DNA from: an uncultured Clostridia bacterium
GTDB taxonomy: Bacteria; Bacillota; Clostridia; Oscillospirales; Oscillospiraceae
Length of the DNA stretch: 64,000 nucleotides
Assembly (NCBI GenBank): GCA_946061515.1
Contig: CAMGRL010000005.1
Coordinates: 1-64,000 of the forward strand
Reading direction: 5' to 3'
Positions 26,762 to 34,715 of the stretch are shown one piece after another. The number at the start of each line of letters is the position of its first letter. The first letter of the stretch is position 1. The notes beneath the pieces are model-generated. The model searched no databases. It was not told the origin of the DNA and was given only the letters and a program-made list of their open reading frames with translations. A program made the translations under genes and the position numbers.

Positions 26762-28819
26762 TCAGATGCGCATGCAGATATCCCATGCGCGCCAGATGAC
26801 GGTACGCAGGTTGCCGATGGCCACGCAGTCGCCCACGCGGTGGACGTGTGCGCCCTTCTCACCCACGGGAGTGGGAACAAAGCCGATGCCGTTGACCACA
26901 GCGTCGCACTCCACCTTGAAGCTGCCGTCCGGCCCCTTGACCATGGCATAGCCGTCGCCGATCTCGGTGACTGTGCTGTGCAGGTATACGGGAACCTTGT
27001 GGTACTCCATGGCGTCGCGCAGGAAGGAGGTATTGGCCAGGCAGGTAGCCTGAGCCGCTACCAGATCGTTGCCGTACTCCACGATGATGGGGTGCTTGCC
27101 CTGGAGCACCAGGTCGTAGGCTGCCTCGCAGGAGGACTGGCCGCCGCCCAGGAACAGGACCTTGTCGCCAACTTCCTTCTTCTCAACCAGCAGCTGGGTG
27201 AAGTTCAGGGTCTTTTCAAAGCCCTTGATGGAAGGCATGGTTCTGGGAACGGAACCGGTGCAGACGATGATCTCGTCAAAGCCGCGGAGGGTGCCCAGGT
27301 CGTTGATCTCGGTGTTCAGGTGGATCTCAATGCCCTCTCTGGCCACCTCGTTCTTGTACCACTGGATCAGCTCTCTGTCGTTCTCCTTGAAGCTCATGGC
27401 GGAGGCGGTGATGAACAGGCCGCCCAGCTCGCCGGTCTTTTCAAACAGGACGGGCTTGTGGCCGCGCTTTTTCAGCACCAGGCAGCACTCCATGCCGCCG
27501 ATGCCGCCGCCAATGACGGCGACCTTCTTGGGATTCTTGGTGGGGACGATCTTATAACGCTTATGCTGCATGGTGGGCGGGTTCAGTGCGCAGCGGCCCA
27601 GATGCAGGGAGTCCTCCAGAGACTGCATGTTCTCGGAACCGGCGGTCTTGGAGAAGTTGAAGCAGCCGTTGTGGCAGCGGATGCAGGGACGGATCTCGTT
27701 CTCTCTGCCGGTCTTGATCTTGGTGACCCAGTTCTCGTCCACCAGGTTCTGGCGGGCGATGGCCATTGCGTCCAGACGGCCGGCGGCGATCTCTTCGGCG
27801 GCCTTGACCGGATCCATACGTCCGGCACAGGCCACGGGGATCTTGACAAACTGGCGGATGTGCTCAACGTCTGCCAGGTTGCAGTTATCGGGCAGATACT
27901 GAGGCGGATGTGCCCAGTACCAGGCGTCGTAAGTACCGTTGTCGCAGTTGAGGAAGTCGTATCCGGCCTTCTCCAGGATCTGGACCACCTTTTCGGACTC
28001 TGCCATGTCGCGGCCGAACTCCTCGAAGTCCTCGCCGGGCATTGCGCCCTTGCGCCAGCCCTTGGTCATGGAGCGGACAGAGTAGCGCAGGGAGACGGGG
28101 AAGTCCGCGCCGGCCTGCTGCTTGATGGACTGAACGATCTCGGTAGCGAAACGCAGGCGGTTTTCCAGAGAGCCGCCGTACTGGTCGTTACGGAAGTTCA
28201 TGTTGGCAATGGCGAACTGGTCCAGGTTGTAGCCCTCATGGACCGCGTGGATCTCAACGCCGTCAACACCGGCCTCGCGCAGCTTCTTTGCGGTGGCGCC
28301 GAAGTGCCAGACCATCTCCTGAATTTCCTCCACGGTGAAGGGGCGGGAATCCAGGTTATCCGCCCAGCGGTTGGGCGTGGCGGAAGCGGAGGCGCAGCTG
28401 TACTGCACGTCCACGATGGGGCTTGCAATCTTGTTCAGCAGGTCATTTCTGCCCAGAGCGGCCATCCAGGGGGTGACGGCCATGGAGCGGCCGAAGCCGC
28501 CGGCCAGCTGAATGAACAGCTTTCCGCCGGTCTTGTGGTACTCGTCCATGTAGGGCTTCAGCTGACGGTACATGCTTCTGTTCTGATCCAGCCACTTTCT
28601 GCCCATGGTGTCGCGGATGGTCTGCATGCCGGGCAGGACCAGGCCCACGCCGTCCTTTGCTCTCTTCAGCAGGAAGTCGGCAGCCTCGGTGTCAAAGTGG
28701 GAGGGCTCCAGCCAGCCGAACAGGGAGGTGCCGCCCATGGAGCACTGAACGATGCGGTTGGGAATTTCTACACTTCCGATTTTGAACGGAGTAAATAAAG
28801 CTTCGTACTTTTCGTTCAT
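26762..28819 (-). CDS. Old yellow enzyme-family flavin/Fe-S oxidoreductase (2-enoate/2,4-dienoyl-CoA reductase type)
   Basis: 685 residues. An FMN-binding TIM barrel (about 1-350) is followed by a 4Fe-4S cluster motif (CIRCHNGC plus a later Cys in LGRCALNPP, about 350-380). An FAD/NAD(P)H-binding domain comes last (GGGIGGMECC, about 398, and GGGQSSCEAA, about 530). The His-Asn/His type active site is suggested by EIHAVHEGY. The architecture is that of FadH, clostridial 2-enoate reductase and bile-acid BaiCD/BaiH, which reduce activated C=C bonds with NAD(P)H. The substrate cannot be fixed. It follows a 69-residue small protein under one promoter. With the dehydratase operon it would fit reductive amino-acid fermentation. 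Confidence 0.9.
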   Translation of the reverse strand: MNEKYEALFTPFKIGSVEIPNRIVQCSMGGTSLFGWLEPSHFDTEAADFLLKRAKDGVGLVLPGMQTIRDTMGRKWLDQNRSMYRQLKPYMDEYHKTGGKLFIQLAGGFGRSMAVTPWMAALGRNDLLNKIASPIVDVQYSCASASATPNRWADNLDSRPFTVEEIQEMVWHFGATAKKLREAGVDGVEIHAVHEGYNLDQFAIANMNFRNDQYGGSLENRLRFATEIVQSIKQQAGADFPVSLRYSVRSMTKGWRKGAMPGEDFEEFGRDMAESEKVVQILEKAGYDFLNCDNGTYDAWYWAHPPQYLPDNCNLADVEHIRQFVKIPVACAGRMDPVKAAEEIAAGRLDAMAIARQNLVDENWVTKIKTGRENEIRPCIRCHNGCFNFSKTAGSENMQSLEDSLHLGRCALNPPTMQHKRYKIVPTKNPKKVAVIGGGIGGMECCLVLKKRGHKPVLFEKTGELGGLFITASAMSFKENDRELIQWYKNEVAREGIEIHLNTEINDLGTLRGFDEIIVCTGSVPRTMPSIKGFEKTLNFTQLLVEKKEVGDKVLFLGGGQSSCEAAYDLVLQGKHPIIVEYGNDLVAAQATCLANTSFLRDAMEYHKVPVYLHSTVTEIGDGYAMVKGPDGSFKVECDAVVNGIGFVPTPVGEKGAHVHRVGDCVAIGNLRTVIWRAWDICMRI

Positions 28820-28860
28820 CGTATATTCCTTTCTTGAATTTTTTCACATTCCTCTTTCGG

Positions 28861-29070
28861 TCAGGGCAGCAGCGCCTTCACAAAGTGAATGGGCCAGGCC
28901 AGAACGTCGCCGGCCAGTCTCACTTTGGAGAGTACGGCAAGGAACAGGTCTTCACCCATCCAGCTCATCAGCTTGTCCTGAACCTCGTCCCTCTGGCACA
29001 GCTTTACGGCCAGAAAGCCAAGTCCGCCCAGAATTGCGGCAGTAAAGAGCTTCTTTACCTTTTTCTTCAT
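28861..29070 (-). CDS. Small basic/hydrophobic protein preceding flavoenzyme
   Basis: 69 residues from the ATG at 29070, six bases after an AGGAGGG site (a longer upstream reading lacks one). It starts with a Lys-rich segment and a short hydrophobic stretch (FTAAILGGLGFLAVKL), and ends in a hydrophobic/aromatic tail. It is the first gene of a two-gene operon with the old yellow-type enzyme, 41 bp before it. No family is recognised. It may help membrane association of the flavoenzyme (inference). Confidence 0.65.
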   Translation of the reverse strand: MKKKVKKLFTAAILGGLGFLAVKLCQRDEVQDKLMSWMGEDLFLAVLSKVRLAGDVLAWPIHFVKALLP

Positions 29071-29134
29071 GTTTTCCCTCCTGTTTAAAATATTTTTCAA
29101 AAACGCGTACTATTCTTCGTACCTCGATATGGAT

Positions 29135-29163
29135 ATTATAATATTTTGCTTTTGCATAGTCAA
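29135..29163 (-). promoter_or_regulatory. Promoter of flavoenzyme operon
   Basis: TTGACT (29158-29163) and a perfect TATAAT (29135-29140) on the minus strand are 17 bp apart, about 65 bp before the small-protein start. This should be a strong vegetative promoter. Confidence 0.85.
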
Positions 29164-29290
29164 TTCATCAGGCGAAATTTTTTGGTTATAATGCTATACA
29201 ATTTCTTTAGATTGTCTTGATATTTTGTCTTAATTTGCGCTATAGCTGCATTTCTCAGGCGTATATCCGCCCTAATGGGCAAAGAAAAAC

Positions 29291-29320
29291 TGCCGCGGGG
29301 CCAATTGATCCCGCGGCAGC
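29291..29320 (-). terminator. Terminator of VOC gene
   Basis: A CTGCCGCGG/CCGCGGCAG stem is followed by TTTTTCTTT on the minus strand, about 125 bp past the VOC stop. Confidence 0.7.
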
Positions 29321-29443
29321 AAGCTTGTCAATTGTCCAAGAACTACAACGGTAACTACACCGGCTGAAGCCAGTCTGCTGAGAACAGCCATTGATTTTTC
29401 CCTTTTTGAATCGTATATTCGCTCTTGGATCTGCTTTGTTCAA

Positions 29444-29803
29444 TCAGTTTTTCTGCGTGAGATGGAAAGCGAAACCGCCGATCTCATTGTTGGAATAAAT
29501 GAGCCTGAGTTTGCCGTTTTCATCAAAGGCGGCTGAGCTGTCATCAAACTCAATTCCCTTGCTTTCCAGCCACTTGCGGGCGCCGTTAATGTCGTTTGTA
29601 CCGATGGCAAAATGCCCGAGTGTGCCGCGGAAAGGTTTTTTCATGACTTCAAACTGTTCATTGACGAACCATGAGGCCTCCGTCTCCCGAAGCGGGAAGC
29701 CAAAAAGCTCCGCCATGAGCTTTGCCGTGGCCGTCCCCTCTTCCGGGCCAGACCGGTTTATCCCCAGATGCAGCAGTTCAAAACCAAAATCTTTTGCATT
29801 CAT
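29444..29803 (-). CDS. VOC-superfamily (glyoxalase-like) protein
   Basis: 119 residues from the ATG at 29803, six bases after GAGGTG; a GTG nine bases earlier is less likely. It is one vicinal-oxygen-chelate unit with paired beta-alpha-beta-beta-beta motifs (HLGINRSGPEEGTATAKLMAE; HFAIGTNDINGARKWL). Members include glyoxalase I, epimerases and resistance proteins. The His residues at the start of each half (HLGI and HFAI) could bind metal. A 33-codon small frame lies directly upstream under the same promoter. Substrate unknown. Confidence 0.8.
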   Translation of the reverse strand: MNAKDFGFELLHLGINRSGPEEGTATAKLMAELFGFPLRETEASWFVNEQFEVMKKPFRGTLGHFAIGTNDINGARKWLESKGIEFDDSSAAFDENGKLRLIYSNNEIGGFAFHLTQKN

Positions 29804-29813
29804 ATCCGTCACC

Positions 29814-29915
29814 TCATCCGATCAGCGCAGGCCTATGGCAGCGGGAATGAACATGGGTGGTCAGGACACCTGGGCGATGAGCCGCCGGAGCCGTGCGATG
29901 ATACAATTTTTTCAT
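29814..29915 (-). CDS. Candidate 33-residue leader/small protein
   Basis: The ATG at 29915 lies seven bases after a perfect AGGAGG, and the frame stops at 29814, eleven bases before the VOC start. The peptide is basic and rich in His (five) and Arg, with no similarity I recognise. Its position between the promoter (29959-29987) and the VOC gene, and the excellent ribosome site, argue for translation. It could be a leader peptide or a coupling ORF, or its N-terminus may be a relic of an older gene. Confidence 0.45.
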   Translation of the reverse strand: MKKLYHRTAPAAHRPGVLTTHVHSRCHRPALIG

Positions 29916-30246
29916 TTGTGTTCCTCCTGTGGTTTTTCTATGTCAAAGCTACGTTTTGATACTATCATCCTGTTTTTTGTTTGTCAACAGATATACTACA
30001 TGACATGAAAATGCTCTTTCGGGCAGAAAATGTTCCTGCCGCCGCGCTTTCTTTATTGGACGGGGATTTACTGTTGATTTATGGCGAAAATCAAAGTATT
30101 ATAATGACTACTGAACAAACCGCAAAGCGGTTTATTCGCCCGGCTTATGCCGCGAAATTTCATAAAAACGGCTCTTTTAACCGCTTTTATGAAATTCAGT
30201 CATTGTAATAATGCGTGTTATTATCGCTCTGTAAGGAGAATGGGCC
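29916..30246. other. Divergent intergenic region
   Basis: It contains the minus-strand promoter of the VOC operon at 29959-29987. The remaining ~250 bases towards the exonuclease gene are AT-richer. A dyad near 30155-30200 (TTTCATAAAA-CGG and CCG-TTTTATGAAA) may be regulatory or a terminator-like hairpin. I see no convincing gene; a short open frame at 29981-30208 lacks a ribosome site. Confidence 0.5.
29959..29987 (-). promoter_or_regulatory. Promoter of VOC operon
   Basis: TTGACA (29982-29987) and TAGTAT (29959-29964) on the minus strand are 17 bp apart, 44 bp before the small ORF. Confidence 0.78.
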
Positions 30247-30915
30247 ATGCTTGAAACATTATTTGACCGCTTTGACAATATCGTCGTTCTGGACACGGAG
30301 ACCACCGGCTTCAGCCCCCGCAGGGAGGAGATCATTGAGCTCGCCATGCTGCGCATATCCCGCGGCGGCGAGGCGCAGGAATACGACAATTTTATCCGTC
30401 TCAGCCCCGGCCGCAGCATCCCGCCCAAAATTGTGGAGCTCACCGGCATTACCGACGCCATGCTGGAAAATGAGGGCGTGAGCAAGGAGGAGGCCTGCGC
30501 CGATCTGGCGGAGATGCTCAGTCTGGAGCGCCCCCTGGTGGTGGCCTACAACGCCCAGTTTGACCTGGGATTTCTGTATTACTTTCTCAATGGCTTTGGG
30601 AAGGCCGGGGTGCTGAAAAACGTACATATGCTGGACGCGCTGACGGTCTACCGGGACCGGCGGCCCTTCCCACACAAGCTGTGCAACGCGGTGGAGGCCT
30701 ATTCCCTCGTCTCCCAGAACACCCACCGGGCCATTGACGACACCAAGGCCACCTATGAGCTGCTCTGCGCCATGGACGCGGAAGAGCCGGACCTGCACCG
30801 CTACATCAATCTGTTTGGCTACAGTGAAAAATACGGGGTGTCCGGCCAGCGGATCTCCTCCGTGACCTACCGGCCCCAGGGCTATGAAAACAAGACCAAG
30901 CTGTATCTGCGATAA
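30247..30915 (+). CDS. DnaQ-like 3'-5' exonuclease
   Basis: 222 residues. DEDDh-family motifs are all present: ExoI LDTETTGFS (D16, E18), ExoII AYNAQFDLGF and ExoIII HRAIDDTKAT. Proteins of this size act as a stand-alone proofreading-type or repair exonuclease, similar to the N-terminal domain of PolC. A GTAAGGAGAATGGGCC stretch supplies the ribosome site for the ATG. It is monocistronic. Unlike the decayed exonuclease at 6.8-7.8 kb it is intact, so it could have made that copy redundant. Confidence 0.88.
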   Translation: MLETLFDRFDNIVVLDTETTGFSPRREEIIELAMLRISRGGEAQEYDNFIRLSPGRSIPPKIVELTGITDAMLENEGVSKEEACADLAEMLSLERPLVVAYNAQFDLGFLYYFLNGFGKAGVLKNVHMLDALTVYRDRRPFPHKLCNAVEAYSLVSQNTHRAIDDTKATYELLCAMDAEEPDLHRYINLFGYSEKYGVSGQRISSVTYRPQGYENKTKLYLR

Positions 30916-30962
30916 CGAAACATGAACCCCCGGCGTGAATGGATGGAGCCGGGCAGATATAC

Positions 30963-31111
30963 AAATTGGAAGTTATCGCGCACTTGGCTCCCCCTTTGGG
31001 GGAGCTGTCGGCGCAGCCGACTGAGAGGGCCCTCTCCGCCCCCTACGGGGGCACCTCTCCCATGGGGAGAGGCAAGAGAGGCTTTGCTGCCAGTACGTCA
31101 ACTTCCAATTT
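30963..31111. repeat. MITE-like element with AAATTGGAAGTT terminal inverted repeats
   Basis: AAATTGGAAGTT (30963-30974) and AACTTCCAATTT (31100-31111) bound a 149-bp element. The inside carries GC-rich dyads (CTCCCCCTTTGGGGGAG, GTCGGCGCAGCCGAC, CCCCTACGGGG, CTCTCCCATGGGGAGAG) and no gene. The internal segment is of a type widespread in clostridial intergenic regions. Confidence 0.75.
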
Positions 31112-31172
31112 TTCAAACAGATACAAGGCGCATTGCCATACGGCGTAACGCCGTATACGCGCTCTGCAAGGC

Positions 31173-31204
31173 AAAAGGCGTGACCGCGAAGGTCACGCCT
31201 TTTG
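31173..31204. terminator. Bidirectional terminator
   Basis: An AAAAGGCGTGACC/GGTCACGCCTTTT stem lies downstream of the MATE gene (minus strand) and of the exonuclease gene (plus strand). A shorter ATACGGCGT/ACGCCGTAT palindrome lies just before it. Confidence 0.85.
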
Positions 31205-31251
31205 TTTTTTTACAGTGCGCGAAAGGCCCGGGGCGCTTTGTGCGCAAAATC

Positions 31252-32613
31252 TTACGCGGACAGTCTCTTTTTTCTGAAGCGGAGATAATAGATGAAAAAG
31301 GCCAGCGAGGTCAGGCCCCAGGTGATAGGATAGCTGATGGTGACGGCCTGGATGGTATGCCAGTGGGGCACCAGAGCGAACACCCACAGCACGCGGGCAA
31401 GGCAGATCCCCACGGCGGTAATGATGGTGGGCACCAGGGTGTCCCCCATGCCCCGCAGGCTGCCGCTGAGCACCTCTACCGGCACATACAGCCAGTACCA
31501 GGGCGCGATACACAGCAGCAGCTTCACCGCCATGTCGATGATCCGCACATCGTCCGTAAACAGGAAGAAGAACACCCTTCCGCACAAGATAAACAGGGTC
31601 CCGGTCAGCACCGTCACCCCTGCCGCGATGACCATGCACAGTCTGATGCTGCTCTTCACCCGGTCGATGCGCTGCGCGCCGTAGTTCTGGCCCACGAAGG
31701 TCATCACGGCCACGCCGAAGGCGCTCATGACCAGCCAGGTCAGCGCGTCCAGCTTGCACATGGCCACCCAGGCCGCCACCGTGTCCGTGCCGAAGCTGTT
31801 CACCGAGGCGGTGATGATCATATTGGACACGCCGTAGAGCACGGACTGCAGTCCTGTGGGCAGGCCGATGCGCACCGTGCGCCGCAGCATACGCCGGTCG
31901 GCCCTGAGCAGCTTTCTGTCCAGCCGGTAGCTCTCCCGGCTTTTGGCCAGAAAGGCGCAGACCAGCACCGCGCTGACCAACTGGGCCAGAGAAGTGGCCA
32001 CAGCCACACCGGCCACCCCCATTTGAAACACGCAGACCAGCAGCAGGTCCAAAACCACATTCACCAGGCAGCACAGGATCAGGAAGATCAGCGGGTGCCT
32101 GGCGTCCCCGGCCGCCCGGAGAATGGCGGAACCCATGTTGTAGATCATCCCGGGGATCATGGACAGGTACACCAGGCGCAGATACAGCACGGAGTCCCGC
32201 ATGGTGTCCGCCGGGGCGTCCATAATTCGCAGCAGCCAGGGCGCCGTCGCGATCCCCAGAACGGTCATGATCCCGCCGCAGACCGCCGCCAAAATCATGG
32301 CCGTGTGGACCGCCCGGGACACGTCCTCTTCCTCCCTTGCCCCGATGAACTGGGCAATGATCACCGTGGCCCCGGAGGACACGCCGGTGAAAAAGCCGAT
32401 GATCAGGTTCAAAATCTGGGCAGAGGAGCCGCCCACCGCCGCCAGGGCCTCCGTCCCCACAAAGCGGCCCACGATCATGGTGTCCACGGTGTTGTACAGC
32501 TGCTGAAAAAGGCTGCCCAGCAGCACGGGGAAGAAAAAGGCCAGCAGCTGCTTCCAGATCACCCCTTCGGTGATCTCATTTGTATCTCTTTTCATGCTTT
32601 GCATGAGTCTCAC
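31252..32613 (-). CDS. MATE-family efflux transporter
   Basis: 453 residues with twelve membrane segments in two homologous halves, starting with the typical ITEGVIWKQLLAFFFPVLLGSLFQQLYNT region. MATE proteins use a sodium or proton gradient to expel drugs and cations. A GTG at 32613 with an upstream GGGAGAG site and two ATGs just after it (32604, 32595) are all possible starts. It lies 10 bp after the glycosyltransferase gene on the same strand and probably shares its transcript. Confidence 0.92.
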   Translation of the reverse strand: MRLMQSMKRDTNEITEGVIWKQLLAFFFPVLLGSLFQQLYNTVDTMIVGRFVGTEALAAVGGSSAQILNLIIGFFTGVSSGATVIIAQFIGAREEEDVSRAVHTAMILAAVCGGIMTVLGIATAPWLLRIMDAPADTMRDSVLYLRLVYLSMIPGMIYNMGSAILRAAGDARHPLIFLILCCLVNVVLDLLLVCVFQMGVAGVAVATSLAQLVSAVLVCAFLAKSRESYRLDRKLLRADRRMLRRTVRIGLPTGLQSVLYGVSNMIITASVNSFGTDTVAAWVAMCKLDALTWLVMSAFGVAVMTFVGQNYGAQRIDRVKSSIRLCMVIAAGVTVLTGTLFILCGRVFFFLFTDDVRIIDMAVKLLLCIAPWYWLYVPVEVLSGSLRGMGDTLVPTIITAVGICLARVLWVFALVPHWHTIQAVTISYPITWGLTSLAFFIYYLRFRKKRLSA

Positions 32614-32623
32614 GCTCTCCCTT

Positions 32624-34003
32624 TTACAAAAAACGGTCGATGCGCTGCGTCAATTCATCCAGTTTCCCGCGGACTTTTTCCCGGCTCTCCGCGATTTCGG
32701 CGCGTATCTCGTGCAGCTCGGTTTTGACCTCGGAAACCGCGTTCTGCTGCCGCTCCCGATTTCGGTAAAGATCCTCCATAGCCTTTGCCGCGGCGTGGCA
32801 CATCTCATCGGAAAAGCGCTCGTGCCGCGGGTAAAGGCCCCGTTTGAAATTGTCCAGCACCGCCTGATACTGGTCAACCGCGGCGGCTACAGAGCTGTCC
32901 CAGGACAGGTAAAGGTCTCTCTCCGCATTTTCTCCCACTCGTTTTATCGTCTCAGCCTCATGGCACAGCCTTTGCAGCGTCTCCGCCATGGAGGCCGCGT
33001 TTTCCTGGATAAGAAAGCCGTTCACGCCGTCCTGTACGTCCTCGGCGGCGCAGCTTCCCACCACCAGCACGCTGGGCAGGGCGCAGGCGGCCGCCTCACG
33101 CACAACCAGGCCGTTGGTGTCAAAGCTTGAGGGGAAAAGGAACAGGTCCGCCCGGCAATACCAGGCGCGGATCAGATTTCTGTCGTGTATGGCCGGGGCA
33201 AAAAACACCTTCGCGTCCAGGCCGAGAGCACTGCTGTATGCGCAGATCTCCTCTTTGTCATTTCCCGCGCCCACAAAGACCATGCGAAAATCTCTGCCGC
33301 CGTCCATCAGCGTTTTCAGGGCGTCCAGGATGATCCGGATGCCCTTGTACCACATCATCCGACCCACGTACAGGAACACCGGCAGTCCGGCCGGCAGGTC
33401 ATAGCCCGCCGTGACTTGTTCCACGAGCTCGTCCGGCACCCTGCCTTTGGGAAAATCCACGCCGTTGGGCATAACCAAGTAATCCCCCTCATAGCCCAGC
33501 TTCCGCAGATTCTCCCCCGCGCCGTGACTCACGGTCCAGACCTCGTCACAGGCGGCGATATTCTCCACCAGCAGTCTGGCCGCCTCTTCCCGCAGGAGCC
33601 TGCTTTTGACGGCGTTGGCAATGTCGATATCAAACTTGGTGTGGTAAGTAAAGACCAGGGGCACATGGATCCTGTCACGCAGGGATCTGGCCAGGATGGT
33701 GGAGGTAATGGGACAGTGGCTGTGAATGAGATTGAAGTTCTCCCCCTCCAGCCGGTTCATTACCTCCGGGGAAAAAGGGATACCGGCCCGGTAGCCCACG
33801 GCTTTTGTCGTATCCACGCTGGGATAGCGGATCACAGGAAAGGCAAAGGCGCTGTCATCCGCGTCCGGATAAAAGGGCGTCACCACCGCGGCGCTGCCAT
33901 ACCCTTTGTTGATGATCTGTGCATAGTTGGTAACGGCGTTGGCCACACCGTCTATGGCAGGCGGAAAGGAGTCGTTTACAAGGCAGACATTCAGTTTTTC
34001 CAT
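32624..34003 (-). CDS. Family 4 glycosyltransferase
   Basis: 459 residues from the ATG at 34003, preceded by AGGGAG. A GT-B fold: the N-terminal domain begins VCLVNDSFPPAIDGVANAV and the C-terminal domain has FLYVGRMMWYKG and an EX7E-like motif (SSFDTNGLVVREA, with Asp in place of the first Glu). It resembles clostridial diacylglycerol alpha-glucosyltransferases, so glycolipid synthesis is a reasonable guess. The last ~65 residues form a coiled coil (TELHEIRAEIAESREKVRGKL) beyond the catalytic core, perhaps for membrane or partner binding. Confidence 0.88.
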   Translation of the reverse strand: MEKLNVCLVNDSFPPAIDGVANAVTNYAQIINKGYGSAAVVTPFYPDADDSAFAFPVIRYPSVDTTKAVGYRAGIPFSPEVMNRLEGENFNLIHSHCPITSTILARSLRDRIHVPLVFTYHTKFDIDIANAVKSRLLREEAARLLVENIAACDEVWTVSHGAGENLRKLGYEGDYLVMPNGVDFPKGRVPDELVEQVTAGYDLPAGLPVFLYVGRMMWYKGIRIILDALKTLMDGGRDFRMVFVGAGNDKEEICAYSSALGLDAKVFFAPAIHDRNLIRAWYCRADLFLFPSSFDTNGLVVREAAACALPSVLVVGSCAAEDVQDGVNGFLIQENAASMAETLQRLCHEAETIKRVGENAERDLYLSWDSSVAAAVDQYQAVLDNFKRGLYPRHERFSDEMCHAAAKAMEDLYRNRERQQNAVSEVKTELHEIRAEIAESREKVRGKLDELTQRIDRFL

Positions 34004-34121
34004 TGGGCTCTCCCTTCTGCCGCTCAGCGGCCAGCGGCACATTGTTTTTATTTTGGGTTCTTCATCCACGAAAGATTATATCTGCCGGCGCATATTTTTC
34101 AAGAGGGAAACAGGAAAAAGT

Positions 34122-34149
34122 CTGCCGCTGCTGAAAACAGCAGCGGCAG
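34122..34149 (-). terminator. Terminator of vor operon
   Basis: A CTGCCGCTGCTG/CAGCAGCGGCAG stem lies about 30 bp past the gamma-subunit stop, with an AAAAAG left flank giving CTTTTT on the minus strand. Confidence 0.85.
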
Positions 34150-34176
34150 TTTTGTTTCATGTGATTGATGTTCGGC

Positions 34177-34713
34177 TTATCTGGCCGCTTCCATGCCGGC
34201 CAGCAGGGCTTTTTTGTTGCCCTCCAGGAATCTGGCCTTCTTCTCGCCCAGTTCGATGCGGATGGCTTCCATCATGGTCTCCACGCTGGTGATGGGTGCT
34301 TTCTCCAGCATTGCGCCCAGGATCGCCACGTTTGCGCCCTTGGGGTTGCCCACTTCCTCGGCAATGCGGTTTGCATCGCAGTAGACCACCTGGATGTCGT
34401 CTCTGTCCACCTTGCGGTCGATCAGAGACTGGTTGACGACCAGAACGCCGCCCGGCTTGACCTTGCTCTCAAACTTGAGGAGAGAGGGCAGGTTCATTGC
34501 CACGATAACGTCCGCCATATCCACCAGAGGAGAACCAACTTCCTCGTCGCTGACGATGACGGAGCAGTTTGCGGTGCCGCCGCGCATCTCCGGGCCGTAG
34601 GAGGGCAGCCAGGAGACGTGCTTGCCGTCCAGCATACAGGCCATTGCCACGAATTTGCCGATCAGAAGCATGCCCTGACCGCCGAAACCTGCAAAAATAA
34701 ACTGTTTCATCAT
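34177..34713 (-). CDS. 2-oxoacid:ferredoxin oxidoreductase gamma subunit
   Basis: 178 residues of the POR/KOR gamma family, beginning IFAGFGGQGMLLIGKF, the typical Gly-rich motif that contacts CoA. It is the last of four oxidoreductase genes. With alpha, beta and a ferredoxin-like delta subunit it forms the four-subunit enzyme that oxidises a 2-oxoacid to acyl-CoA with ferredoxin reduction. The subunit pattern is closest to Vor (branched-chain) or Kor (2-oxoglutarate); sequence alone does not separate them. Confidence 0.9.
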   Translation of the reverse strand: MMKQFIFAGFGGQGMLLIGKFVAMACMLDGKHVSWLPSYGPEMRGGTANCSVIVSDEEVGSPLVDMADVIVAMNLPSLLKFESKVKPGGVLVVNQSLIDRKVDRDDIQVVYCDANRIAEEVGNPKGANVAILGAMLEKAPITSVETMMEAIRIELGEKKARFLEGNKKALLAGMEAAR

Positions 34714-34715
34714 AA

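Larger units (their letters stand above)
29071..29443. other. Intergenic region between flavoenzyme operon and VOC gene
   Basis: It holds the promoter of the flavoenzyme operon (29135-29163), an imperfect GTAC...GTAC dyad near its transcription start, and a CTGCCGCGG/CCGCGGCAG hairpin (about 29291-29320) that can terminate the VOC gene. A 39-codon minus-strand frame (29272-29391) runs through that hairpin and is probably not a gene. Confidence 0.6.

Noticed and set aside
29272-29391. 39-codon hydrophobic frame on the minus strand as a type I toxin-like peptide
   Set aside because: It runs through a terminator hairpin, has only a weak AAAGGG site, and lacks an antisense promoter I could point to.
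30922-32727. 601-codon frame opposite the MATE transporter
   Set aside because: Rich in His, Gln and Gly, as is typical for antisense of membrane protein genes; it also crosses a repeat and a terminator.
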